From Bryum argenteum (taxonomy: Eukaryota; Streptophyta; Bryopsida; Bryales; Bryaceae): DNA of 64,000 nucleotides. The stretch lies in NCBI GenBank assembly GCA_037043015.1, contig CM073328.1:3459409-3523408 (forward strand). The letters are read 5' to 3'. The position numbers were made by a program, and so were the translations under genes. This document shows positions 54,131 to 64,000 of this stretch, piece after piece (positions within the stretch are counted from its first letter, which is position 1; each line of letters opens with the position of its first letter). The notes under the pieces are model-generated. The model saw only the letters and a list, made by a program, of their open reading frames with translations, had not been told where the DNA came from and did no database searches.

Positions 54131-55470
54131 TTTAGGGGTTAAAACTTAAAAGTGACATGTGACACTCTAGATTTACCGGACAATCTTACGTAAATCTATT
54201 TTGAATTCATGCTCAAAAGTTGCTTGGTAACCTTTTTCTGAACCATCCATAAAAAGACCATTGAGTTCATCATCATCGTACCAATAGTGGAATTTTGGAG
54301 GAAAATTCTCGCTCTTTTATGAAGAGCCTTGTAAGTACTTACATTCTTCAAAGATGTATGGTTTTTTAAAATCTAATGTAATTGATGTAGTACTACACAT
54401 TTAAAGTATAAATTACAAGTTCTTACTATGTTTTGTATGTGATAAATAGGAGATTTTAGTTGACTATTGCAAATCAACACCTTTGCATGTAAGATGTTTG
54501 CTAGTACCGCACTTCAAAGACCAATTTTCAATTAAAGCTCCATTTTTGAAAACCATAATATCTTCAAACAAGTAGTAAGTACTCAATGTATTGATTATTG
54601 TAGCAAAGAATCCATAACTTATTTACATCTTCTACATATTACATCTACATAAATCTTTGTAGATATAATACATTTTACCAACTATTTACTGATAAGTAGT
54701 TATTGATGTGTTAACCTTCATATTGATATAACTTAAGCAATAGAAAATATATTGAAAGAAAAAATAGAAGAGTGAGAATCTTTTACTACGTAGAGATTCA
54801 TCATAAATTCTCTTCTCTGGTGTACACACAAGTAGAATAGCACACGTTTACAACATTCACGTGAAAACTTTGAGGAACCTTTTGCAACAAGCAATCAAAT
54901 CATCAACCTCATGGTAACAACAACCTTTGGATACTCTACCGCCAACCTAAGATTATCTTAGACCAACACAAATTAGTTTGAACAAAAAATATTTTGAAGT
55001 TGTACACTAAAGCAGACAACGGAGATTCCTTGCAATAAAATTCACTTTCATTCCCCCTCAAAGTAGATCAACGCTACTTGGGTTCATATTTGTATTTCTC
55101 ACATTAGTACATAATAATAATAATAAATAAATAAATAAATAAAAGAATTCATTTGTGTCAAAAAAATAAATGTGAAATTACAATGGAGAGAAATGATTCA
55201 AAATCCGTTTCAAATACACATCATTATTATTTTACCCTCAAAGATGTCAAAGCATGGAGGTCTCAATCATGCACATTTTTATAAAGAATTAAATTTAAAC
55301 CCTAAAAAATTGATAGTGCCATAATCCTTGATTCTCCATGTCCCTATGGGAAAAAAAATGTACATCCTTGCTAGTAGCTAGATACCTCATAGGCATTATT
55401 ATCACCAACTCCCTCAATCATTCACTTCAAAAAATTCTTAGGCAATAGAATCCACGCCAAAAAGAAAGCT
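54131..55470. other. Stretch without recognised genes
   Basis: Strongly AT-rich with an (ATAA)n-like tract at about 55115-55144. No coding frame, no repeat match. Confidence 0.5.
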
Positions 55471-55474
55471 TATG

Positions 55475-55610
55475 TCATGGAACCCACCAACAAGAAAGTT
55501 AAAAAAACCCCATGTCATAGAATCCACCAAAAAGAAAACCCATGTCATAGAATCCACCCAAAAAAAGAGTTTAAAAAACCCATGTCATAGAATCCACCCA
55601 AAAGGAAATA
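55475..55610 (+). repeat. Tandem repeat around CATGTCATAGAATCCACC
   Basis: Four imperfect units of 27-40 bp with CATGTCATxGAAxCCACC and A-rich joiners. The 89-codon frame over it (His-Val-Ile-Glu-Ser-Thr repeats) is a by-product. Confidence 0.85.
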
Positions 55611-55651
55611 CATTGATTATAGAATCCGCTTTAAATGCATGGGTAGATACT

Positions 55652-55680
55652 ACCCTAAACCCTAAAACCCTAAACCCTAG
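55652..55680 (+). repeat. Interstitial plant-type telomere motif, CCCTAAA x about 4
   Basis: ACCCTAAACCCTAAAACCC followed by TAAACCCTAG. One unit has an extra A. CCCTAAA is the Arabidopsis-type telomere repeat of most green plants; short tracts also occur as promoter telo-boxes. Confidence 0.9.
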
Positions 55681-55919
55681 CTGGACCTTTTTCGATAAAA
55701 CTGATGACGGAGGTCCATTCTGGAATGATGTGGAGAAGTGATGGAGGAGAGAGATGCATCCGTGCCGATTCTGAATATTCAGCCGTGTTTTATTCAGCAT
55801 GGCGGGGCACTTTCTTTTATCGTCCGTTGTTTTCATGCTTTTCGTACTTTTCTCCCATGCACTCCTGTCGTCGTCCTTTTTCATCCTTGTCGTTGAAACT
55901 TGACGAATCCATTATGTGA

Positions 55920-57090
55920 AAAGTATCCTCGGTTGAAACTTGAAGAATCCATTATGTGAAAAGTATGGGCGGGTAGCCAAGGCATTTACTTGGTCGTGTC
56001 ATTTTGTGCTAGTGCGGCGTTTACTCTTGGTCATAGTGTTTGTGCTCTTGATATTTTTTGATACTAGGTTTGTCGAAACTCGACATCGAAACTACATGAA
56101 ACTACATATCTTGAGCATTGCCGTACATGAATTCTTGAGCATTGCCGTACATGAATTCTTGAGCATTGCCGTACATGAATTCTTGAGCATCCGCGTAGAT
56201 GAATTCTTGAGCATCCGCGTACATGAATTCTTGAGCATCGCCAAACACATCTTAGATTGCATGTATCTAATGAACTAACAAGGCCCCACTAATGTGAAGT
56301 TAGTTTACTTGGTCATAGTGTTTGTGCTCTTGATATTTTTTGATACTAGGTGTGTTAAAACTCGACGTCGGCACTACATGAATTCTTGGGCATCCGTTAC
56401 ATGAATTCTTGAGCATTATTGTTCACGATTTTTTGAGCATTGGCGAACACATCTTGGTTTGCATGTATCTAGCGAGGCCCCACTAATTTGGAGTTTGTTG
56501 GAGTAGTGTTCAAATATTCAACGAATTCCATTGGAAGGATTCAAAGGCTTCTACTTGGTTTAAGTGTTTGTGGTACAAGGTGTGTGAAAACTCGACAATG
56601 GAAGTTTGATTTTCTTTGCTTGCTCTATGGGTGTACAATAACATGCTTTATTAAGGCAAGGCCCCACTATCAAAGGAATGTTGGCGTAGTTGCCAATTTG
56701 TACACTCATTAGTTAACTAACGCCATAGAAAGAATCAAGTGCCTCTACTTGTTTGTTGTACAGGTTGTATGAATACTCGACGTCAACACTTTGTGAAAGC
56801 TTAAGCTTTTGATTTGCTTGCTATTGATATAGAAGAACACATATGAAATTGCATGTATTTAGTTTACTTTCTCATTTGAGCAAGGCCCCACATATGAAAT
56901 ATTTGTGATACAAGTTGTTTGAAAACTTGACGACAACACCACATGAAAACTTGAGCTCGTTTCCTTGTACTATTTAGATATTGAAGAACACATATTAGAT
57001 TTCTTGAATTTAAAAAGCTACTTGGTATTTTGAGGTTCCAATATGATTGAATTGGTTGGAGTAGCAACCAAATTTTACATGGTATACTCA
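55920..57090 (+). repeat. Degenerate higher-order tandem repeat, about 190-220 bp unit
   Basis: AAGGCCCCACTAxT or close variants recur at about 56280, 56466, 56661 and 56881 (spacings 186, 195 and 220), each followed by GTTxGxGTAG-type words and preceded by AAAACTCGACxxxG (56079, 56350, 56588, 56772, 56930). An 112-codon frame at 55940-56278 is driven by the repeat. Confidence 0.55.
56106..56245 (+). repeat. Minisatellite, 24-bp unit (TTGAGCATTGCCGTACATGA)
   Basis: Six units of exactly 24 bp (TTGAGCAT-YSCSK-ACATGAATTC), last one diverged. As 24 is a multiple of three, all plus frames stay open, producing the His-Glu-Phe-Leu-Ser-Ile repeat frame. Degenerate units continue at 56377-56450. Confidence 0.92.
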
Positions 57091-57170
57091 TCTACTACGA
57101 TCCACAATCTATCAAATACATTGTTTTGTTGAACTCGTGCATAATTTCATTACACATGTAGAATACTATA

Positions 57171-57258
57171 AAGGGACAACATTAGAATATTATTAAGGGA
57201 AAACATTAGAATATTATTAAGGGAAAACATTAGGATATTATAAATGGACAACATTATG
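57171..57258 (+). repeat. Tandem repeat, about 27-bp unit (ACATTAGAATATTATTAAGGG)
   Basis: Four units, the middle two nearly identical (AAGGGAAAACATTAGAATAT), outer ones with GGGACAAC or TGGACAAC. Confidence 0.9.
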
Positions 57259-57259
57259 A

Positions 57260-58310
57260 TGGTTGGACTCGTGCCAATTAGCAAGAGAGGATCATAGTTG
57301 TAGATTTTGATATCTATAGTGGCATGTTGTTTATTCATTACAATCTACCCCATAATGCCAATCTCATTGTATAGATAATGTCGAGCTCTTTGGAGGTAAT
57401 GAGAAGTTGGTTTGTTCTTAAGAACAAATCACTATGTACCATATAAAGTCAGCTTCCGAGAAATGTGGGAAATTTATTCAATTGATTATCTCCATAGACA
57501 TGTTATAGGTTAAATTGTAGAACAAAGAGTTATTGTATGGAGTTAGACTTCTCCAAGAATGTGGGACGTTCAACCACCTCTAGATTATGAATCAAAATCC
57601 ACCACCTTAATCCTCACTTGTACTATATATACTAATCCTCACTTTAAGGTCTCACTTTAAGGTCTCCAAGAAGATTGTGTTTAAGAATAACTTCACACTA
57701 TTTGCAAGAAATGATAAAAGAGTTCCCAAAGAGGAAGGAGAACAACAAGTCAAAGTAAATAATTAAAAATAAAATCCTAAGAGCCTCATACAAAGGGCTA
57801 AATTAAATAGAAATCTACTCAAGGACCCTCTCAACAAGGAGCATAAGTATAATGCATTTGGACCCCCAATACTCCTAACAATCATTAAGTGGCCATTTTG
57901 ACATGTTGTTTTCATAGATGCTGAAACTTTGACTCGATATATCTCAAGATCCATACAATGAAATATGACTAGAATCGGTGGGTAAACCAATTAGACAATT
58001 ACAAACATAATCTTACATTTAAATTTCTCAAAATCAAATTTGAACAAAATTTGTTCACGGATTTCAGATATGGCTGTCTAGAGGTCACTGTAGAGCTGGA
58101 GCATTAGGGGTTAAGATCAAACTTCGAGTTGAGAGCTTTGTGGGAGTGAGTGAGCGTGAAACAAAAGCTCTGCGTACCAACCAGTGCTTTTTTATCATGC
58201 ATGCCCCCAGATGCGAAACTCCCGTTTTTTCGAGCAGCCATTGTTAATAACTGTGATCCACATTGTTGTGCGCATGTACCAAAAAAAACGTCCATGGACT
58301 TTGCATTCAC
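57260..58310. other. Stretch without recognised genes
   Basis: AT-rich; nothing recognised. A CTCACTTTAAGGTCT duplicate at about 57640 is a minor local repeat. Confidence 0.45.
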
Positions 58311-58319
58311 GCTTTCCTT

Positions 58320-58680
58320 GGTGGAGGAATGTACCTTAACCCTTATGGTAAGGTGTCCTATAATGGCGCAATTTTCAGCACAGAAAATCTAGAGGAATGT
58401 TGCCAGTGCAAGCAATTTTTGTGCATGTGGAAAATTAGTAGAAAACTAGAGCAAGTGGAATCATCATTTTTCGACTCTTCTACAGTAAGTAATGAATTTC
58501 TAAAGATGGAAATATAGGTGTTCCTAAAATGGTGCCCTAAAGTGACGCCCTATAATCTTTGCAGTGTGTACATGGTACTGTTGTATGGAGAAGCTATTAT
58601 GTACATGGCAGTGAAGATTACTAGGGCTCCATTTTCGGCACTGCGCCATTTTGGGCTGCTCAACCATAATTGACATCACC
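58320..58680 (+). repeat. Diverged dispersed repeat, partner at 61540-61920
   Basis: Shared ordered words: TGTACATGG/TGTGCATGTGG, AAGTAAGTAGAA-like, GTGTTCxTAAAATGGTGCCCT, GAAGCTATTATGTAC and GGCTCCATTxT. The 80-84 codon frames in this copy are not conserved as frames in the partner. Confidence 0.5.
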
Positions 58681-59048
58681 GTTTTGAGAAAAATGTGACC
58701 TCACTGTCTTTTGACCATATTTTAGCATAGATAATGAAATAAATTCGAAAATCTGAAATGGTGAGTGTCGAGCTAACTTGATTCTGTAATTTTTTTTTTT
58801 TTAAAACGACCACGTCGGGTAAAATCTCTGAATTTGCCACCGTTGAGATTAAGGAAGTTCTTGTTCACATCGAGGACCAATTTGGTCCCCTGTGTCAATA
58901 AAGAGTTAAGTATCTCAATAAAGTTTTGAGGATCAGTATAAGGGCCGGTTTATTCGGTATAAGGGCCGGTTTACACATTCGATTTTTTCTCCTTAATTTT
59001 TTCGAATCGGTATATTGAATCAAGAAAACTACGGAGAAAAATCAAATG

Positions 59049-59145
59049 TGATTGGTTGAAATTGATGCTCGTGAAATGTGATTGGTTGAAAGTGAGGCTC
59101 TTGAAATGTAATTGGTCAAAAATGAAATTCTTGATCAAGTGGTGG
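59049..59145 (+). repeat. Tandem repeat, about 33-bp unit (GTGATTGGTTGAAA)
   Basis: Three units: GTGATTGGTTGAAATTGATG, GTGATTGGTTGAAAGTGAGG and GTAATTGGTCAAAAATGAAA, each with CTCxTGAAAT-type joiners. It lies between GGGCCGGTTTACAC (58972) and GTGTAAACCG (59160), which are inverse, so it may be the core of a small MITE. Confidence 0.75.
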
Positions 59146-59206
59146 CCTTCTCCAATGTAGTGTAAACCGTTTCTTAGTCATTGTGATTCAATAAGTGAGG
59201 AAGTAA

Positions 59207-59475
59207 GGCACTATAAGCCTTGGCTTGGTGGTAAGGGCTCATGGCCCCCTATGAGGAGGTCATAGGTTCTACTCCCCATGCCGGCATCGTGCTCACCACC
59301 ATAGTCCACCGTACTATATGGTGGGGGGGGGGGGGGGCGGGTTCTTGGACCTCCTTGTAGGGGTATCTCAAAGCCGTTTGGGGGTATACCATGTTGGGTA
59401 TCTCTAAGGCAATGTTGGCTAGCTAGGAACTAGCATATTGTTCACCCCGAGAGGGGTTAGTATTTTCATCATTGG
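59207..59475 (+). mobile_element. tRNA-derived SINE, copy C
   Basis: A-box TGGCTTGGTGGTAAGG, B-box-like AGGTTCTACTCC, body CTCAAAGCCGTTTGGGG and AACTAGCATA. A run of 16 G residues with one interruption (59323-59340) has expanded in the GGTGGGGGG part. The 3' part after GAGAGGGGTTAGTA diverges; no tail. Confidence 0.85.
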
Positions 59476-60116
59476 TGTGATGACTCCGGGGCATAGATGC
59501 AAGGATAGGTCTCTAAATAGACTCCGACCTCTAAATAGGTTGGAGCTTCTCTTCTTTTCTTGAGGAAATATGCTCCTAGAGGTAATTCTAGCTAAGATGG
59601 CTTCTTCTTAGATCGTGAAAAATACAAAAACTTGCAGGAAAAGACCCTTTTGGATTTTCTTGATCATCAAGGATTAAATTTAGAGCTTCTCATAGTGCTA
59701 ATTACCATTTTTGGGTTGATGGGAAACTTTGAAGCCTTGCCATACCTTAACCACAAACTATTTTGGAAATAAAATTGACATTGAGTAAAATTTCAATAAG
59801 AAGATGGTTAGAATTGTTGGTGTAGGATCTTGTTGAGCAATAGTATGAGTAGCTCCGCAATAGAGTTTGAGATGTTGCTGCATAGTGACCTTCACTATGC
59901 AGGAACACATTAAATAATTAGTCAAGGGCTTTTATTGCCACATGGACCCCATCAATGATAATACTTTACATTATCGTTTCATTCCATGAGTGAGCCCCTA
60001 ACCCCAGCCCTCTTGTACTTACTGAGGAAAGGAAGCAGTTACAAACAATATGGGTTATCTCTCCTCCCCCCAAGACTCCCCCCCCCCCAATACCCCAGCC
60101 TCCACGACCCAAGACC

Positions 60117-60240
60117 CCCGCCTCAAGACCCCTTTTGCAAGACCCCCGCCTCAAGACCCCTTTTGCAAGACCCCCGCCTCAAGACCCCTTTTGCAAGACC
60201 CCGCCCCAAGACCCTTGCTCCCAAGACCCCCCGCCCCAAG
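60117..60240 (+). repeat. Minisatellite, 28-bp unit (AAGACCCCTTTTGCAAGACC)
   Basis: Three full units AAGACCCCTTTTGCAAGACC + CCCGCCTC, then shorter CCGCCCCAAGACCC units. Frames across it in both strands (Pro/Arg/Lys or Gly-rich) are artefacts. Confidence 0.93.
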
Positions 60241-60893
60241 ACCCTCCAACTGGACCCCTCTTCTCCGCATATTCCGGCGTGGAATGCGGGCCGCATCTCA
60301 TGAGCATAAACGAGATTTTGGGAGATAGTATGAGTAGCTCCGCAAATTTTTTCATGATTTTTTAAAAAACTGATTGAGAGGTCTAATATTTTTTTGGTTG
60401 AAACTTGATGTTTCAAGGATATCTTCGGCGCTGAACTTCTACTGAGCATTATGACTTCAAACTAAAACAAAAACAAGGCCCCTTTAAAAAAATCTTATAA
60501 AATAAAGTTACATATATACCATTTGTCTATTCACCTCACAAGCATTGTAGGTGTAAAACATCATCTACAATGCTTGCAATTCACAAAAGTATACAAAAAA
60601 TTCAACGAAAAAAGAAAACGCAACTGGTTTATACCCTTATTCATGCACAAAGTTAGAAGCTTTAGATTTTCAAGCTTCAAAAAACACATAGATTTTCAAA
60701 GGTTAAAAAGGATTGCATTCCAAGGAGAAACATATGTAACTCAAATCATTCTAATTATCATTAAATAGGAACCTAGAAACTTTCTTTTGTTTTTGCATTT
60801 TGGAAATCTCTAAGTAATTTTCTCGGAAATTTTGAATGTATAGGATTCAAAAACCACTTTTATTGTTCATGGACAACATCACCATTACAAATA

Positions 60894-60938
60894 GATTCCA
60901 ACCTTTTGATGTGGGACCCACATCAAAAGGTTGGAATC
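60894..60938. repeat. Perfect 45-bp palindrome (22-bp arms, 1-base centre)
   Basis: The left arm GATTCCAACCTTTTGATGTG-GG is exactly inverted in the right arm, separated by a single A. Located in AT-rich DNA without a gene. Confidence 0.97.
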
Positions 60939-61539
60939 ACATAGAGACCTTCCAAACACTAAAAGCCAAAAGTGAATATGCAAGGTAAGGCGTACTATCA
61001 ACTACAATTTAGGGCCTTCTATACCTACTTGCCCTACATGTGACAAAAATTAATATACTATTAATGTGCCCAATCAATCACACACGTTGTATGACAAATG
61101 TGTGAATCTCTACGAGAAAGAATTTGTTTGTAATTGATTGATACATTAGTTGGTTCAAGAAAAAAATTAGAAAAAAAACAAAAAAAAATCGGGTAAGAGA
61201 ATCTAAATCTAGATGTTCCCTGCATAATTAAATAGCTTAGAATGAAGACTTTCTTGGGATGGAATGAAGATTTCCAGGGATAGTATGTAACTCTTATGTA
61301 CATGCAATAGGGTGAAAGACTATAGGTGTACCTATATTAGTCACTTTTGAAATTTGTAAATGGGTATGTAAATGTTAAAATATATCACAAAAATAGGGAA
61401 ACATTGTCTTTGCTAGTCTTTGAAAAGTAGATCACACATGTCATTACTTCAAGTATGGTGGATGGCTTAAGTGTTTGCGAATAGGGTGTAGTTACCCTAA
61501 TTTTTGTAACTATCGTAGTGATGGTGACAGAAGTGTTAT

Positions 61540-61742
61540 GACTCTTAGGGCTAGGGAAGGTGTTCCTAAATGGTATAGAAATGTAGCATTGGAAAATATG
61601 TAATGGAAACTAATTTTTGTACATGGGGAAAGTAAGTAGAAGGATAGAGTAAGTGGTATCATTGCAGTCATGCTATTGGTGTTATGATCTCTGGGCATGC
61701 ACACTCTTTCACGTTAACCTCAAAAATAGGGTTAGAGTTTTT

Positions 61743-61780
<38 letters not shown>

Positions 61781-61920
61781 AAGGTGGACCTACACGTGTT
61801 CATAAAATGGTGCCCTGAAATGTTTACTATGAACTCATAGATTGAAGCTATTATGTACCCTTGATTAAAGAAGCCTATAGCTCCATTGTGGAACATCCTC
61901 CATTTGAGAGCACCTTATCT
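61540..61920 (+). repeat. Diverged dispersed repeat, partner of 58320-58680, with poly(T) insertion
   Basis: See the partner entry. A run of 36 T (61744-61779) interrupts it. Confidence 0.5.
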
Positions 61921-62167
61921 TAGAGTGTACGCCTTGAAAAAGATGAGGTTTGTTGATATATCTATTTCCTATTTCCTATGTAGATGGATTGATATTACGG
62001 AAAACGTACATGATATTCAAACCGCGCTATTATACAAGTAAAAATATTTTAAAAAAGCTATTAAACGTTTTCCTTATATTATGTTAAAAAACCTTACACA
62101 TTTCTAATTGCACGTGTAGAGCATATGTAGAAACATTGATTGACAAAGAGATTTGTACCTATGACAT

Positions 62168-62433
62168 TGAACCTCAAGTTCGTTAAAATGGCGCTATTCC
62201 ATGTGTCAATTTGTCACATGGGATCTTACAATTGTACGCATACGGATTGGTGTATTTTGTAACATCATAATTCTTTTTGTAATATCACTCTTTTATATAC
62301 AGTATTGTTCATCTTCTATTTTATACCTTCCAGATTCTGTCATATCACATGGTCTTGAGTTGTTCAGAAAATTGAGGTGTGCCATTTTAGTGGCAATATG
62401 CCATTTTAAGGGAATTGAGGTTGTAAGCATACT
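62168..62433. mobile_element. MITE with AACCYCAATTCCGNTAAA terminal repeats, copy 2
   Basis: The left end AACCTCAAGTTCGTTAAAAT is more decayed than the right (GGAATTGAGGTTGTAAGC). Interior collinear with 23309-23567 (CCATGTGTCAATTTGTCAC, ATATCACTCTTTTATATAC, CATATCACATGGT). Confidence 0.8.
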
Positions 62434-62546
62434 GTTGACGGACATCGGCGTTACACTCTGCTTCTATTCATGTAGAAGATGTGTGGGATCGTAATAGTTA
62501 CATGAAAATGGGCAAACTCATTAGATTGAGAATATCTAGACAAAAC

Positions 62547-62730
62547 GCACGAGGTTTCTCTTCCAATAAGTATTTTCTACCATGTTCATTGCTAATGCGA
62601 CTTGGTCCATATTTTCTACCACACTCATTGGTAATACGGCACAAGGTTTCTCTTCCAATAAGTATTTTCTACCATGTTCATTGCTAATGCGACTTGGTCC
62701 GTATTTTCTACCACACTCATTGGTAATACG
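62547..62730 (+). repeat. Tandem duplication, 92-bp unit
   Basis: GCAC-AGGTTTCTCTTCCAATAAG starts both units (62547, 62639); they are nearly identical. Each has two related halves beginning TTTTCTACCA. Confidence 0.93.
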
Positions 62731-62799
62731 ACTTGGTCTATGACATGGAGAGACTTCCTCCAACCCACATGAAGAGGTGATAGTGGAATGTCCAATTAA

Positions 62800-63060
62800 C
62801 CCCTAAACGACCACAGCCACCGATTCGGCTTTTACCGTCAAGGCCAAAAAAAATTTACATTCAACTTCAAATGTTATGATCTCACATCTAGTGATGCTCC
62901 AACGGTTGAAAATTTTCACACTACTACCGATGGTAGTCTACTTCAAGATCCTACAGTTGAAATCATCAAAAGTCTCCAAAAATATTGGACGTACCCCCAT
63001 TAGTACATAGTGGTCACTGTTGGGATTTCAAGCTCCCAAAATATCATGGATCTTTAGGGA
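62800..63060 (+). mobile_element. TTAA-type MITE, family with CCCCTAAA ends, copy 2
   Basis: 261 bp, flanked by TTAA (62796-62799) and TTAA (63061-63064). Ends CCCCTAAACGACCACAGCC and GGATCTTTAGGGA. Inverted twin at 49343-49603. Confidence 0.88.
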
Positions 63061-63145
63061 TTAAATGCTTCAAAAAAAAAATTCTTAGTTGGCGCTCATT
63101 TCACGTAAAATCACGGAGTAATTTACTTTGTTGTTTACCTAGATG

Positions 63146-63147
<2 letters not shown>

Positions 63148-63187
<40 letters not shown>

Positions 63188-63199
63188 AAAAAAAAAAAA
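63148..63199 (+). repeat. Poly(A) run with one interruption
   Basis: About 52 bases, a single T near 63186. No adjacent retroelement body recognised. Confidence 0.93.
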
Positions 63200-64000
63200 G
63201 GCTTACAAGCACTTTTCAAGAGTGTCAAAAGTCAAGCTTCTCTTTTTACACGGTTCATCTAACCACGTTATAAGGCCATGTTGCAAGAAATGCACGTAAG
63301 AAATGAACATTTAATCTATTTAGCCTCTAAACATTCTAGCTTTTTTTTAGCCAAAGAAACCAGTTGCAAAAATAGTGTCAAATATGATATTGAGGATAGG
63401 TTATTCAGATCTGAAGCGTACAATCTTGTAGTAGACTTATTGTAGGTCATGTGGGTTGGATTTTGAGTCATGAGGCCTTATAGATTGGGAGACCATAATG
63501 TATTAGTTCCCAAAAATCATTACAATATCTCAAAAAAAAATTTACTTTGAATTTTTATTGCAATAAAGAAAGACCAACTACAAATATGTTTACCTTCACC
63601 TCAATAACACCAAGAAAAATTCATGAGTGCGAGAACTACTTATTACATAGTCCCTCAATTCATAAGTGGCGTAAAAGCGTTCAACAATATATGTATGAGT
63701 ATTGCAATAAAATCTTAAACGCTCCAAATTAAACGTGTAGTGGACGTCTAGATAAGCATGCATTGCAATTAATCTCAAAACTTGGGGTGGAAAAAACATG
63801 TAGTGCACGTGTAGGGAAGTCTTCATTGATATTTGTACCAAGTAGTGCAATATAGCCTTCAATGTTTTGATTACACGTATAGTACACATGTACATACCAT
63901 GTCGGCCAAGACCTTCGAGTCTCTACTCGTGCAACTACAATTCTATATGAACCTAATTCAGACTTGTAACTTTCAAAAGGAGGACAATCACTTCTACAAC
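63200..64000. other. Stretch without recognised genes
   Basis: AT-rich. Two frames of 61 and 99 codons on opposite strands (63547-63732, 63895-63596) overlap each other and have no motif. A weak repeated word, CGTGTAGTGNACGTNTAG (63739, 63801), hints at an old tandem. Confidence 0.4.

Noticed and set aside
55940..56278. 112-codon frame with an eight-residue repeat
   Set aside because: Driven by a 24-bp minisatellite that keeps all plus frames open.
58150..58517. Frames of 80 and 84 codons
   Set aside because: They fall in a dispersed repeat whose partner at 61.5-61.9 kb does not keep the frame.
59986..60449. Pro/Lys/Thr-rich and Gly/Arg-rich frames
   Set aside because: Translation of a 28-bp minisatellite.

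Overview
The window is nuclear DNA from a eukaryote of the green plant lineage. Genes are split by short GT-AG introns, Ty1-copia elements and a tRNA-derived SINE are present, and there is a short CCCTAAA-type (plant telomere) tract near 55.65 kb. piggyBac-like and DUF7869-type transposases sit beside a half-size ABCB transporter, which fits a charophyte alga or a bryophyte better than a flowering plant. That placement is inference. There is no operon structure, CRISPR array, rRNA or genuine tRNA gene.

Layout. 1-4.7 kb (minus): a decayed DDE-type transposase with three exons and an in-frame TAA just before its DNCxxENKN motif. 4.8-7.4 kb: a SINE, a four-copy tandem repeat carrying a 16-bp inverted site, a promoter-like stretch (three TGACGTCA boxes and a TATA box) and a MITE. 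7.6-10.8 kb: a broken piggyBac-like transposase and a minisatellite. 12.2-12.5 kb: a MITE. 13.8-21.8 kb: the most unusual region. A GC-richer three-exon gene encodes a protein of about 1262 residues with a ParB-like motif and a C-terminal methyltransferase-like motif. It is followed by an Ala/Glu-rich coiled-coil gene. The same inverted site (arms TTACGAAC/GTTCGTAA around a variable 4-bp centre) is scattered upstream of the first gene and occurs twice in each of its two introns. 22-28 kb: repeats, fold-back elements and microsatellites. 28-36.4 kb: two degenerate copia elements of different families joined at an LTR-like segment. 38.2-39.6 kb: a third, older copia relic, followed by a SINE. 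40.3-41.1 kb: a TIR element. 42.35-47.21 kb (minus): the clearest cellular gene, a multi-exon ABCB half-transporter, with its 5' region to about 48.3 kb. 48.4-64 kb: no convincing gene; MITEs with TTAA target sites, SINE copies, minisatellites, homopolymers and ancient duplicated repeats.

How the parts relate. The ABC transporter is the only gene that looks like a normal housekeeping or physiological gene. Most of the rest is transposon sediment with readable nesting order: a SINE inside a MITE, and a TTAA MITE inside an older repeat. The ParB-like/methyltransferase-like gene, its coiled-coil neighbour and the palindromic sites form a candidate system in which the encoded protein might recognise the sites. 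This rests on motif reading and co-location only.
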